64,000 nucleotides of DNA from JACCSI01 sp963815285 (GCA_963815285.1 CAWFGB010000006.1:1-64000), one strand, 5' to 3'. Shown: positions 1 to 8,218, numbered from the stretch's first letter. The notes: generated by a model from the letters alone, not told the origin. Program-made: numbers and translations.

Positions 1-227
1 CACTTCTTGCACAACCCACTGACAAACGACAGACAAATTAGCAGGAGTCAGCCCTTCACGGCGCGGAGAAGTTTGCGTTTTCCCAGCCATGGGGCAGCAC
101 CAGGCACAACCGTCGCAAACGACCCAGCGGACTCGGCATCAGACGCCCCGACAACTGGCCACTCACTCAGTGCACATTCGTTCTCACGAGCAAGCGCAGC
201 GCGCTCTCCCCGACACGCATTGAGCGT

Positions 228-638
228 CTATCGTGCCGCAACCGGTGTCAAATGCGTAAGGACGCAGAGCCACCGTCCGTCGACCTTCCGGTACACGTCG
301 GTCACCCACTCGTCGGCACTGATTCGCTGTTCTCTGAAGTGTCCCGTGTTGCGGCCGCGTGCGGTGACCACAGCGACGTCACCATAAACCCTCACGCGGC
401 CAACGTCCTTAGTCATCGTGTCGTGGCTGAGCTCGCCGCTCTGGATCACGTGCAAGATACGCGAGCGCGGCACCACCCCAACCTCGGGTGTGATCAGAAC
501 CCAGTCGTCGGCAACACACGCGCTGATCCGCATGACGTCATTCGAGACCATGGCTCGGTTGAAGTCCTCTTCGACCGCCGCAAGTTCGGTCGAGAGAGCA
601 TCCGCTATCGAGTCGGGCGTCAATGAGTTGGTGTTCAT
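228..638 (-). CDS. SnoaL/NTF2-like (DUF4440-type) small protein
   Basis: A 136-residue protein with the alternating helix/strand pattern of NTF2-like folds. An N-terminal helix (ELAAVEEDFNRAMVSND) is followed by strands ending in VYRKVDGRWLCVLTHLTPV, the usual end of DUF4440/SnoaL-like proteins. The start is the ATG at 638; the open frame continues upstream but that part is low-complexity and overlaps the divergent regulator. Such proteins are small cytosolic ligand-binding or ketosteroid-isomerase-like proteins, and the substrate cannot be told here. It is transcribed divergently from an AraC-type gene. Confidence 0.7.
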   Translation of the reverse strand: MNTNSLTPDSIADALSTELAAVEEDFNRAMVSNDVMRISACVADDWVLITPEVGVVPRSRILHVIQSGELSHDTMTKDVGRVRVYGDVAVVTARGRNTGHFREQRISADEWVTDVYRKVDGRWLCVLTHLTPVAAR

Positions 639-736
639 GTCATCGAGTATCGACAGGCCCGTCAACGCCGTCTTGTAAGGAACTGACCTGCTTTGTAGAC
701 CCTCGATGCTAAGCTGGAGTGACTCCGGCCTACGCC

Positions 737-1621
737 ATGGCGCACCGATGTTGCTCACAGACGACGCGGCCTCGCGCAAAGGTGACGCGACACACCTCGA
801 CGCTTGGGCGTTGGGAGTTGGCGACGGCACCGCCTGCTGAGGCATTGCGCCCGTTCGCTCGCGAGTACGTCGGGTGGAGGGAACAGGTGTCGGCGCCGCT
901 GTGCCGCCGCGAGCTGCCCACGGAGGAGGCACCCCTCATCATCAACTTCGGCGCCCCGTTTCACCTGTTCGCGCCAGGCGACTCCCGTCGTCATCTCAAT
1001 CTCGCCAGCTTCATCACCGGCGCCTATGACACCTATCAGCTCGTCGAATCGGTCGGAGCATCCAGCGGCGTCCAGGTCAATTTCACACTTCTCGGCATCC
1101 GCCTCCTCGTGGGTCGGCCAATCGAGGACATGAAAAACCGCGCGTTTGCGCCGGAAGAGATCTTCGGCGAGTTCGCTCGCGAGTTGACCCATCGCCTGTA
1201 TGACGCCCCGTCGTGGGACGCGTGCTTCGAGTGCCTCGACCACGCCCTCGCGATGCGTATAGGCGACCCGCTGGACGTGCCTGCGGGTGTGCGTTGCGCG
1301 TGGCACCGGTTGGTTGCCTCGCGCGGGCGGTCGAGCATCGCCTCCATCGTGCAGGAGGTCGGCTGGAGCCAGAGGCACTTCATCGCACAGTTCAAGCACG
1401 AAATCGGCGTCTCGCCGAAGGTCTTCGCCCGCATGCTGCGATTTGGACGCGTCGTCCGTGCGATTCGTGCCGGCCAGACTGCCGATCTCGCAGACCTCGC
1501 GGTCGCGTCCGGCTATTACGATCAGTCGCACCTCAATCGTGACGTGCGCGAGTTCGCAGGCACGACGCCTGGGGAACTGCTGGAAAGCCTGCTCCCCGAC
1601 CGCGGGGGCTTCGCCGTCTAG
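737..1621 (+). CDS. AraC family transcriptional regulator
   Basis: About 294 residues. The N-terminal two thirds resembles the ligand-sensing half of AraC regulators of the DUF6597 type (PLIINFGAPFHLF). The C-terminal third, from about residue 195, has the double helix-turn-helix: SIVQEVGWSQRHFIAQFK, then ADLAVASGYYDQSHLNRD and a closing F-A-G-T-T-P motif. The start is uncertain: GTG 719, ATG 737 and GTG 782 are all in frame and none has a convincing ribosome site. It sits between a divergent SnoaL-like gene and a co-directional VOC gene, either of which could be its target. Confidence 0.85.
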   Translation: MAHRCCSQTTRPRAKVTRHTSTLGRWELATAPPAEALRPFAREYVGWREQVSAPLCRRELPTEEAPLIINFGAPFHLFAPGDSRRHLNLASFITGAYDTYQLVESVGASSGVQVNFTLLGIRLLVGRPIEDMKNRAFAPEEIFGEFARELTHRLYDAPSWDACFECLDHALAMRIGDPLDVPAGVRCAWHRLVASRGRSSIASIVQEVGWSQRHFIAQFKHEIGVSPKVFARMLRFGRVVRAIRAGQTADLADLAVASGYYDQSHLNRDVREFAGTTPGELLESLLPDRGGFAV

Positions 1622-1680
1622 GTCAATTCCGTCCAAGTGCGTGTCCACACCTTCGAGCTATGGTGTCTGCCAGGAGTCAC

Positions 1681-2475
1681 ATGATGATGCAGGCACACCG
1701 CCAAACCGTCTTCCCAGCCCCTCGATACGATGATGCGTGGGCAGCGATCGCGTTTCTCGAGTTGTGTTTCGGCTTCGAACGGCAGACCGTGCACGAGGAC
1801 CCGAATGGGAAGGTGGCGCACGGCGAGCTTCGTCTGGGGACGGCGAGCTTTGGCTTAAGCTCGGCCAACGGCCCCGTCACTTCAGACAATCCCTGGACCT
1901 CGGTACGGAGCGGAGTCTATGTGGCGCTGCCTGACGCGAACGCCGTCGATGCGCACCACGCCCACGCGAAGGCTGCCGGAGCCGTGATCGCCATGCCGTT
2001 GGAAGACACGGACTACGGCTCGCGTCAGTACTCGGTCTGGGACGGCGACCACCGTTTGTGGTGCTTCGGCACGTATAACCATGCGCCGCTCGGCGAGCCA
2101 ACGCTGTTCTTGGTCCTGCGCTATCCGGACGGACCGGCCACGGCTCGCTGGCTCGCGCACGCATTTGGCTTCGAGCCCGCGCTCGCGCGCACTGCTTCCG
2201 GCATGCTGGCCGAGGACATGGAGCTTCGCCTCGGCGACAGTGCCTTGTGGTTGAGTTCCGCGCCGCCCGGCGATCTCCGATGGAGCAAAGACTGGCACGC
2301 TACACACCTCGTCGTGCCAGACGTTGACGCGCACCACGATCGGGCTAGCCGATCTGGCGCGACGATCGTGCAATCGCCAACGGACACAGCCGACGGGTCT
2401 CGCGTCTACTGGGCCCGAGACACCGAAGGTTATTTGTGGAGCTTCGGCACGCGGCAACCACGTTCGTCTCGCTGA
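1681..2475 (+). CDS. Two-domain VOC (glyoxalase/bleomycin-resistance fold) protein
   Basis: About 264 residues made of two tandem vicinal-oxygen-chelate halves (about 1-125 and 130-260). Each ends in a similar strand: RQYSVWDGDHRLWCFGTY in the first and SRVYWARDTEGYLWSFGT in the second. VOC proteins include dioxygenases, glyoxalases and antibiotic-binding proteins; the metal ligands and substrate cannot be assigned by eye. The start is taken at the ATG run at 1681-1689, just after AGGAG (1672-1676). It follows the AraC gene by 60 bases on the same strand. Confidence 0.8.
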   Translation: MMMQAHRQTVFPAPRYDDAWAAIAFLELCFGFERQTVHEDPNGKVAHGELRLGTASFGLSSANGPVTSDNPWTSVRSGVYVALPDANAVDAHHAHAKAAGAVIAMPLEDTDYGSRQYSVWDGDHRLWCFGTYNHAPLGEPTLFLVLRYPDGPATARWLAHAFGFEPALARTASGMLAEDMELRLGDSALWLSSAPPGDLRWSKDWHATHLVVPDVDAHHDRASRSGATIVQSPTDTADGSRVYWARDTEGYLWSFGTRQPRSSR

Positions 2476-2558
2476 AGGGGCGTCGAACTCCCGGCCGGGC
2501 GGCCGTTACCGCTACGCATTGAGGGCGCCGCCGCGAATCGAGGCCGCCGGCGTCACAC

Positions 2559-2564
2559 TATAGT
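2559..2564 (+). promoter_or_regulatory. Predicted leaderless -10 box (TATAGT)
   Basis: TATAGT ends exactly 6 nt before the ATG at 2571 and there is no Shine-Dalgarno sequence. Transcription should therefore start at or next to the start codon. Confidence 0.55.
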
Positions 2565-2570
2565 CACGTC

Positions 2571-3170
2571 ATGGCATCGGATACCCCTTCGTCGTTCGAG
2601 ATCTTGCAGGCTTACCTGATGGCTCGCGCGACCTTCTCGGCGGAAGACCTCGCTTTCATGAGGACGGTGTTCATTCCCCGCCGCCTCGCGGCCGGCGAGT
2701 TCCTCCAGCGCGGCGGCCAAGTGGCCCGGCACGCCGCCTTCGTCGCGCACGGTTGCCTGCGCAGCTTCGTCATCGACGCGAAGGGCAAAGAGCACATCGT
2801 CCAGTTCGCGCCGGAGGAATGGTGGTTGGCAGACGCGATCAGCCTGAACACCGGGACCCCATCCCAGTACTTCTTCGCAGCCATCGAGGATTCCGACCTG
2901 CTGCTCATCGACTCCCAGGGGCAGCAGAAGATCGTCGACCGTATCCCAGGCTATTCGGCCGCCATGCGCGCTGGCCTTCAGAAGCACGCAGCCGTCAAAG
3001 ATCTGCGGATCGTCAAGGCGCTGAGCGCGTCGGCTGGGGAACGCTACCTGGATTTCATGCGCACCTTCCCGACGATCGCCCAGCGCGTGCCGCAGTGGAT
3101 GGTCGCGTCATACCTGGGCGTGTCGCCCGAGACCGTCAGCCGGATCCGCAAGCAACTGCCGCGGAGATAG
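2571..3170 (+). CDS. Crp/Fnr family transcriptional regulator
   Basis: A 199-residue protein with a cyclic-nucleotide-binding-type beta-roll (about 25-120) and a short C-terminal helix-turn-helix (WMVASYLGVSPETVSRIRKQ). Only one cysteine is present (HGCLRSF), so the four-cysteine iron-sulfur site of oxygen-sensing FNR is absent. It should sense a small molecule or act constitutively. The -10-like TATAGT lies 6 nt before the ATG. Two FNR-type palindromes lie 100-140 bp downstream of its stop. Confidence 0.85.
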   Translation: MASDTPSSFEILQAYLMARATFSAEDLAFMRTVFIPRRLAAGEFLQRGGQVARHAAFVAHGCLRSFVIDAKGKEHIVQFAPEEWWLADAISLNTGTPSQYFFAAIEDSDLLLIDSQGQQKIVDRIPGYSAAMRAGLQKHAAVKDLRIVKALSASAGERYLDFMRTFPTIAQRVPQWMVASYLGVSPETVSRIRKQLPRR

Positions 3171-3273
3171 AGACCCAGCGGCCTTTCGCGCGACAAGAAT
3201 CAAGCGCGGTGACGTACGCGTACTGGCCGCCGCCAGGTCGATGCCGGTGATGTCGTAGCCCATCGCGCGAGCA

Positions 3274-3287
3274 TTGATGTGGATTAA
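3274..3287. promoter_or_regulatory. FNR/CRP-type operator, one mismatch
   Basis: TTGATGTGGATTAA matches the FNR half-site pattern TTGAT-N4-ATCAA at nine of ten positions. Its centre is 26 bp from the perfect site at 3300-3313. Confidence 0.45.
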
Positions 3288-3299
3288 CGCGCGCACTTC

Positions 3300-3313
3300 T
3301 TGATCTAGATCAA
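3300..3313. promoter_or_regulatory. Perfect FNR-type palindrome
   Basis: TTGATCTAGATCAA is an exact match to TTGAT-N4-ATCAA and a full 14-bp palindrome. It lies 46 bp before the start of the SnoaL-like gene at 3359. The spacing is tight for a class II activator site upstream of that gene, so repression or another geometry is possible. Confidence 0.6.
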
Positions 3314-3358
3314 TGGCAGCGCGCGAACGCGCCGCTACAGTGGTCCTGGAGGACAACA

Positions 3359-3967
3359 ATGACCAGACGTCAACGATCAGGATGGAAAGTGGCGGCCGGC
3401 GCGTCAGCGCTGGTCGTGGCGACCTTCGGTGCCGTCGCTGCGCCGCGGCACTACGAGCAGGGCAGAAACATGTCAACCGAGCACAACAAGGCCGCTGCAC
3501 TGCGTTGGAGCCAAGAGCTGTGGAGTTTGGGCCATCTCGCGGTGGCCGACGAAATCATCTCACCGAACTACGTGCGCCACGATCCAGGCGATCCGTTTCC
3601 GGCCAGGGGTCCCGAGGACGTCAAACGCATCGTCACGATGCTGCGGACCATGCTTCCCGACTTCCGCATCCAGGTGGAGGCGGTGATTGCCGAGGGCGAC
3701 ATCGTCGTCAGCCGGTACACGGCCACGGCGACGGATACGGTGGGCTACATGGGCATGCCCCCGACGGGCAAGACTGTCCGAACCTCAGCGATGCAGATGT
3801 TCCGCTTTTCACAGGGCAAGATTGTCGAGAGTTGGGCCGCGCGCGACGACTTGGGAACGCTGCGTCAGCTGGGCCACGTGGCGTTCCCGGGCGGTCCTCC
3901 GAAACGCCGAGGATGGCGCCGCGGTGTATCCGAGAATCGATACGCTAGAGCTGCTGTGGACCCTTGA
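3359..3967 (+). CDS. Secreted or anchored ester-cyclase (SnoaL-like) protein
   Basis: A 202-residue protein. Residues 1-30 form a signal peptide or anchor (basic start, then VAAGASALVVATFGAVAA). The rest is a SnoaL-like polyketide-cyclase fold: a helix with ALRWSQELWSLGHLAVADEI, then SPNYVRHDPGDPFPARGPEDVK, and strands around MFRFSQGKIVESWAARDDLG. Family members bind small hydrophobic substrates. The start is the ATG at 3359, preceded by GGAGGA (3348-3353). Two FNR-type sites lie upstream, so anaerobic or nitrosative control is possible. Confidence 0.75.
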   Translation: MTRRQRSGWKVAAGASALVVATFGAVAAPRHYEQGRNMSTEHNKAAALRWSQELWSLGHLAVADEIISPNYVRHDPGDPFPARGPEDVKRIVTMLRTMLPDFRIQVEAVIAEGDIVVSRYTATATDTVGYMGMPPTGKTVRTSAMQMFRFSQGKIVESWAARDDLGTLRQLGHVAFPGGPPKRRGWRRGVSENRYARAAVDP

Positions 3968-4128
3968 CTCCAAGACATGCTGTGCCCGGCACGGGGGTCG
4001 CTTCGATGAAGGTCACACCCTGGCTGCGCCAAGCCCGCCAGCGACTCAATCCCGACGGTTAGTGTTACAGGCACCGGTACGCGACCACCACGTCAACGGA
4101 TGGCGCTTTTTATGCAGTCTCTGAATAT

Positions 4129-4326
4129 ATGTCCCGTCCGCGGATCGTGCGACGAGCGCCGACGATTGCAGAGGTCACCGCCTATCTTGCCCGCGAGGCC
4201 AAGGCCACAATCAAGAGGTCGGATGCGCTTCGGCGGGAGCTGGACGAGCGGCTCGCGACATTCGAGAAAATCGTTCGGCACATCCAACTGTTCCTTCGTC
4301 AGCCGGAATCATGGGCGTCAAGGTAG
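4129..4326 (+). CDS. Small helical hypothetical protein
   Basis: A 65-residue basic protein, mostly predicted helix (VTAYLAREAKATIKRSDALR). Codon third positions are G/C-rich, as in real genes here, but no ribosome site is visible and I recognise no family. It stands alone between the SnoaL-like gene and the convergent GNAT gene, and could be spurious. Confidence 0.4.
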   Translation: MSRPRIVRRAPTIAEVTAYLAREAKATIKRSDALRRELDERLATFEKIVRHIQLFLRQPESWASR

Positions 4327-4450
4327 TGCTTCGGTCGTGAACCCTGAACGACCAGCACAACCGCGCACATCGACAAGGCGGTCTGGTTGCGGCGGCCGTG
4401 CATCGGGCATGCGCGGGAGCGGGCTCCAGGTGGAGGCAGTCGGCACGACA

Positions 4451-4945
4451 TCATGGTTCGTTCGGGTTCTGTGGCGCGTTTCGCAGATCCAGCTTCAGAA
4501 ACTTCGCCCCGGGCACTGGATTGAGACGGTAAGGCGGCACCGGCGTGAACCCGAGCGAGGCGTAGAGCGCCTGAGCGGCGTGCATGGCCGGCAAAGTGTC
4601 CAGGAGCATTTCCCGGTATCCCATGCGCTCGGCCTCCGCAATGAGCGCGGTGGCGATCATCCGGCCGATCCCGCGGGTCTGGCTCGAGGGACTGACATAG
4701 AGGCGCTTCATCTCACACGCGCTGTCCGAGAAGCGGCGGAAGGCACCACACCCGACAAACGCGTTGTCCTGCTGCGCCAGCAGGAACATGCCGTGCGGTG
4801 GACCGTATTCCGTCGGCAGGTGCATCCGCTCGTGCTCGAAGCCCTGAAATTCGAGCGGGACACCAAGTGTGGCGGCGTATTCCTCGACCAGTGTACGGGC
4901 GATGTCCCATAAACGCGGTGAATCCGGGCGGATCAGCCCAACCAT
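4451..4945 (-). CDS. GNAT family N-acetyltransferase
   Basis: A 164-residue protein with the GNAT core. A strand with MKRLYVSPSSQTRGIGRMI contains the acetyl-CoA pyrophosphate loop (Q/R-x-x-G-x-G/A: QTRGIG). It is followed by ALIAEAERMGYREMLLDTLPAM and the closing AQALYASLGFTPVPPY. The acceptor substrate is unknown. GGAG lies shortly before the ATG. It lies immediately downstream of pgi on the same strand (13 bp gap), so it may be cotranscribed. Confidence 0.85.
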   Translation of the reverse strand: MVGLIRPDSPRLWDIARTLVEEYAATLGVPLEFQGFEHERMHLPTEYGPPHGMFLLAQQDNAFVGCGAFRRFSDSACEMKRLYVSPSSQTRGIGRMIATALIAEAERMGYREMLLDTLPAMHAAQALYASLGFTPVPPYRLNPVPGAKFLKLDLRNAPQNPNEP

Positions 4946-4957
4946 CGAGCGGCTCCG

Positions 4958-6679
4958 TCAACGAAACGACTTGACGTAGTTCATCAATCCATTGGTCGAC
5001 GCATCATGGGCGGTCACCGGGGCGCTCGCGTCGATCTCGGGCCGGATGCGTTTGGCGAGTTGCTTGCCCAGCTCCACACCCCACTGATCGAAGGAGTTGA
5101 TGTTCCATATCGCGCCCATCACGAACACCTTGTGCTCGTAGAGCGCGAGCAGCATGCCGAGTGTCTTGGGCCCCAGCCGGCGATACGCAAACGTCGTCGA
5201 GGGCCTGTTGCCGGGGAACACTTTGTGGGGGAGCAGACGCGCCACCGCCTCGGGCGTGAGGCCCTGGGCCTCCAGTTCCGCGCGCGCCTCATCTTCCGTC
5301 TTGCCAAACGCGAGCGCCTCACTCTGCGCAAAGCAGTTGGCCATCAAGGTTTCCTGATGGCCCGGCAGATCGTGATGCGCCTGCGCCGCGATCAGGAAGT
5401 CGCACGGGATGAGGCGCGTGCCCTGATGAATCAGTTGATAGAACGCGTGTTGCCCGTTGGTCCCCGGTTCGCCCCAGACAACCGGCCCGGTCGGCACGTC
5501 CACGACGCGGCCATCCCGATCGATGCGCTTACCGTTCGATTCCATGTCTAGTTGCTGCAGATAGGCCGGCAGGCGCTGCAGGTACTGATCGTAGGGCAGC
5601 ACGGCTTGCGATTCGGCGCCGAGAAAATCGGAATACCAGATGCCGAGCAGGCCAAGCGTCACGGGCAGGTTGTCTTCGAGAGCCGTCGTGCGGAAGTGCT
5701 CGTCCACACGGTGAGCCCCGTCCAGCAGCTGCTCGAAGCGCCCGAAACCGGCCGCGATCGAGATCGGCAGGCCAATCGACGACCACAACGAATAACGACC
5801 GCCCACCCAATCCCAGAACACGAACATGTTCGCCGGATCGATCCCGAACTGTTGCACTTCCTGCACGTTCGTCGATACGGCGACGAAGTGCTTGGCAATC
5901 TTATCCGCGTGGCTGTCGCTGGCTTGCCGGGCCGCTGAGGAAGGTGTTCCTGCTTCGAACTCTCTGATTTCTGCGCTTTCTGTGTCTTCTGTGGATCGTA
6001 TCTTCTGTAGAAACCATTCCCTGGCCGAGCGGGCATTCATCATCGTCTCGTCAGTCGTGAATGTCTTCGACGCGATGATGAAGAGTGTGGTGGCCGGATG
6101 CAGGCCGCGCAGCGTTTCGGCGAGGTGTGCCCCATCGACGTTGGAGACAAAGTGCATGCGCGGGCCCTCGCGAGAGTAGGGCGTCAGCGCCTGCGTCACC
6201 ATCGCAGGTCCCAGGTCCGACCCGCCAATGCCGATGTTGACCACGTCGGTGATGCGCAGGCCGCTGAAGCCCGCAGCGGCGCCACTCCGGATCCGCTCGC
6301 TGAACGCCCGCATGTGATCGAGTCCGGCCTTGACGGCCGGCATCACGTCAGCGCCGTCGACGAGGATGGGGCGGCCGGACCGGTTTCTCAGCGCGATGTG
6401 CAAAACCGGCCGATCCTCGGTGAAGTTGATGCGCTCGCCGGCAAACATCCGGTCGCGGAGCGTTTCGACGCCGCCGTCGCGCGCCAGCTGTTGCAGCAGC
6501 CGCAGCGTGTCGTCGGTGACGAGGTGCTTGGAGTAGTCCATCAGCAACTCGTCGATGCGCCGGGAGAACCGGTCGAAGCGCCCGGCATCCCGCCTGAACC
6601 ATTCCCGGAGGTGACCGCGCTCGATGTCCCCGCGATGTGCCTCCAGTTGCCTCCAGGTGTCCAACTCGCGAAGCTTCAT
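4958..6679 (-). CDS. pgi: Glucose-6-phosphate isomerase
   Basis: A 573-residue protein that interconverts glucose-6-phosphate and fructose-6-phosphate in the cytosol. Family signatures are clear: NIGIGGSDLGPAMV, IASKTFTTDETMMNA, ESNGKRIDRDG, GEPGTNGQHAFYQLIHQGT and FDQWGVELGKQLA. The start is the ATG at 6679 (MKLRELDTWRQL), where homologues begin; the open frame runs 48 nt further upstream across the start of tal. Residues about 222-250 are an insertion relative to the E. coli enzyme, encoded by a low-G+C CACAGA-type repeat (separate entry). It is divergent from tal with only 25 bp between the starts. Confidence 0.96.
   Translation of the reverse strand: MKLRELDTWRQLEAHRGDIERGHLREWFRRDAGRFDRFSRRIDELLMDYSKHLVTDDTLRLLQQLARDGGVETLRDRMFAGERINFTEDRPVLHIALRNRSGRPILVDGADVMPAVKAGLDHMRAFSERIRSGAAAGFSGLRITDVVNIGIGGSDLGPAMVTQALTPYSREGPRMHFVSNVDGAHLAETLRGLHPATTLFIIASKTFTTDETMMNARSAREWFLQKIRSTEDTESAEIREFEAGTPSSAARQASDSHADKIAKHFVAVSTNVQEVQQFGIDPANMFVFWDWVGGRYSLWSSIGLPISIAAGFGRFEQLLDGAHRVDEHFRTTALEDNLPVTLGLLGIWYSDFLGAESQAVLPYDQYLQRLPAYLQQLDMESNGKRIDRDGRVVDVPTGPVVWGEPGTNGQHAFYQLIHQGTRLIPCDFLIAAQAHHDLPGHQETLMANCFAQSEALAFGKTEDEARAELEAQGLTPEAVARLLPHKVFPGNRPSTTFAYRRLGPKTLGMLLALYEHKVFVMGAIWNINSFDQWGVELGKQLAKRIRPEIDASAPVTAHDASTNGLMNYVKSFR
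5945..6013 (-). repeat. CACAGA-type dispersed repeat inserted in frame in pgi
   Basis: Read on the minus strand this stretch contains CACAGAAGACACAGAAAGC followed by more CAGA/GAGA units, much less G+C-rich than the flanks. It resembles a short repeat seen between genes in many bacterial genomes. Here it is translated as KIRSTEDTESAEIREFEAG within pgi without breaking the frame, at a surface-loop position where the E. coli protein is about 25-30 residues shorter. Confidence 0.65.
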
Positions 6680-6692
6680 CACGACGGCAGTG

Positions 6693-6698
6693 TATCCT
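6693..6698 (+). promoter_or_regulatory. Predicted leaderless -10 box of tal (TATCCT)
   Basis: TATCCT is 6 nt upstream of the tal ATG at 6705 and there is no ribosome site. It lies inside the 25-bp interval between the divergent tal and pgi starts. Confidence 0.45.
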
Positions 6699-6704
6699 GT
6701 CGTC

Positions 6705-7667
6705 ATGGCTCTCCTCGATTCGCTCAAGCGTTACACCACCGTCGTCGCCGATACCGGTGACATCGAGGCGATTGCCGAGTACCGGCCCCAAGACGCGACG
6801 ACAAACCCCTCGCTGTTGTTGAAAGCGGCCCAGCAGCCGCAATACCGGCCGCTGGTCGACGCCGCCCATAACGCCGCCGACCGAACGTCTGGCCCTCAGG
6901 CGGCGCGCGCGGAAGCCTTCATGGACCAGCTTGCCGTGAAATTTGGCCGCGAGATCCTGCAGATCATTCCAGGCCGAGTTTCGACCGAGGTCGACGCCCG
7001 ACTGAGCTTCGATACCGAAGGCACCATCGCGAAGGCGCGCCAGCTCATTGCGCTCTACGAAGCCAACGGCGTCGCGCGGGAGCGCATCCTCATCAAGGTG
7101 GGCAGTACATGGGAAGGCATTCGGGCGGCCGAACGGCTCGAGCGCGAGGCCATTCACTGCAACCTCACGCTGCTCTTCAGCTTTGCCCAGGCCGTGGCCT
7201 GTGCTGAAGCCCAGGTGACGCTCATCTCGCCGTTCGTCGGCCGCATCTACGACTGGCACAAGAAGGCGCGCGGCGCGGAGATTCCCCCCGATGCGGATCC
7301 CGGCGTCGAGTCGGTGACCCGGATCTACAACTACTTCAAGAAGTTTGACTACAAGACGCAGGTGATGGGGGCGAGCTTTCGCCGGATGGAGCAGATCGTG
7401 CGGCTGGCCGGCTGCGATTTGCTGACGATCAGTCCCGATTTGCTCGAGGAACTTCAAAACGCGCCCGGCGAGCTGACGCCGCAGCTGACGCCGGAGAACG
7501 CCAAGACGTCGCAGGAGCCCCGGCTGCACCTCGATGAAAAAACCTACCGCTGGATGCACAATGAGGACGCCATGGGCGTCGAGAAATTGAGTGAAGGCAT
7601 TCGCCGCTTCAACGAAGACGCACGGAAGCTGGAGAAATGGGTGCAGACGGAAGTCGCAACGGCATAG
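6705..7667 (+). CDS. tal: Transaldolase
   Basis: A 320-residue class I transaldolase of the E. coli TalB type. It moves dihydroxyacetone units between sugar phosphates in the non-oxidative pentose phosphate pathway. Seen: DATTNPSLLLKAAQ near residue 30, the Schiff-base lysine in RILIKVGSTWEG near residue 130, CNLTLLFSFAQAVACAEA, ISPFVGRIYDWHKK and the C-terminal ISPDLLEELQ. Length matches the family. It is divergent from pgi, a sensible pairing in sugar-phosphate metabolism. The downstream selenoprotein-like frame overlaps its 3' end. Confidence 0.96.
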   Translation: MALLDSLKRYTTVVADTGDIEAIAEYRPQDATTNPSLLLKAAQQPQYRPLVDAAHNAADRTSGPQAARAEAFMDQLAVKFGREILQIIPGRVSTEVDARLSFDTEGTIAKARQLIALYEANGVARERILIKVGSTWEGIRAAERLEREAIHCNLTLLFSFAQAVACAEAQVTLISPFVGRIYDWHKKARGAEIPPDADPGVESVTRIYNYFKKFDYKTQVMGASFRRMEQIVRLAGCDLLTISPDLLEELQNAPGELTPQLTPENAKTSQEPRLHLDEKTYRWMHNEDAMGVEKLSEGIRRFNEDARKLEKWVQTEVATA

Positions 7668-8167
7668 TGCTGCCGCCACCGCTCCAGCAGATGCAGAGCG
7701 AGGGGCCGCTGCTGCTCGTCTTCCTGCGGTCCTTTGGCTGAGCGTTCTGCCGGGAGACCTTGGCCAGCGTGGCGCGGCATCGCGTGGCCATCGAATCCAC
7801 TGGAACGCAGGTAGCGTTCGTGCACATGTCAACGCCTGAAGATGCCGATCGCTGGTTCACGCGCTACGGTGTGGCAGATCTCGCCCGCGTGAGCGATCCG
7901 GAAAAGCGCCTTTACCGGATCTTCGGCCTCGATCAAACGACGCTTGGCGAGCTGGCACACCCTCGCGTGTGGTGGCCATGGTTCCGCACGGCGATACTCA
8001 GTGGCCACGGCGCCGGACTTGCCGGTCCGAATTTTCGGCAGCTCACGGGCGTGTTTGTCGTGCAGCGCGGACACATCCTCGCCGCCCTGCGTCACCGCAA
8101 CACGGTCGAGCGTCCTGATTTCGTCGCGCTCGTTCACGGGCTCAGACTTGGCCCGGTCCTTCGATAG
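7637..8167 (+). CDS. SelL-related peroxiredoxin-like protein, candidate selenoprotein
   Basis: Reading through the TGA at 7739-7741 gives one continuous frame of about 176 residues typical of AhpC/TSA_2 (SelL-related) redox proteins. Around the active site it reads LLLVFLRSFG-U-AFCRET, where homologues have FLRHFGC-x-F-C. The rest continues normally (VAFVHMSTPEDADRWFTRYG, RVSDPEKRLYRIFGL, LTGVFVVQRGHILAALRH). Upstream starts in frame are ATG 7637, GTG 7667 and ATG 7691. A hairpin (CTGCCGG, loop GAGA, then CC-TT-GG-C-CAG; 7747-7767) follows the TGA and could serve as a bacterial SECIS. The function would be thiol/selenol peroxide or disulfide reduction. The alternative is a nonsense-mutated pseudogene. 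Confidence 0.75.
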
Positions 8168-8218
8168 CGCTCCGCATTCACGATCCGCACGAAGGACCCG
8201 AAGGTCGTGGCTTTGTCG

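Noticed and set aside
7..387. 126-codon plus-strand frame at the window edge
   Set aside because: It lies opposite the SnoaL-like gene and its product is low-complexity.
2571..3170. Oxygen-sensing FNR
   Set aside because: Only one cysteine is present, so the 4Fe-4S site cannot form.
6348..7832. 494-codon minus-strand frame across tal
   Set aside because: Antisense to tal and overlapping pgi; no recognisable domains.
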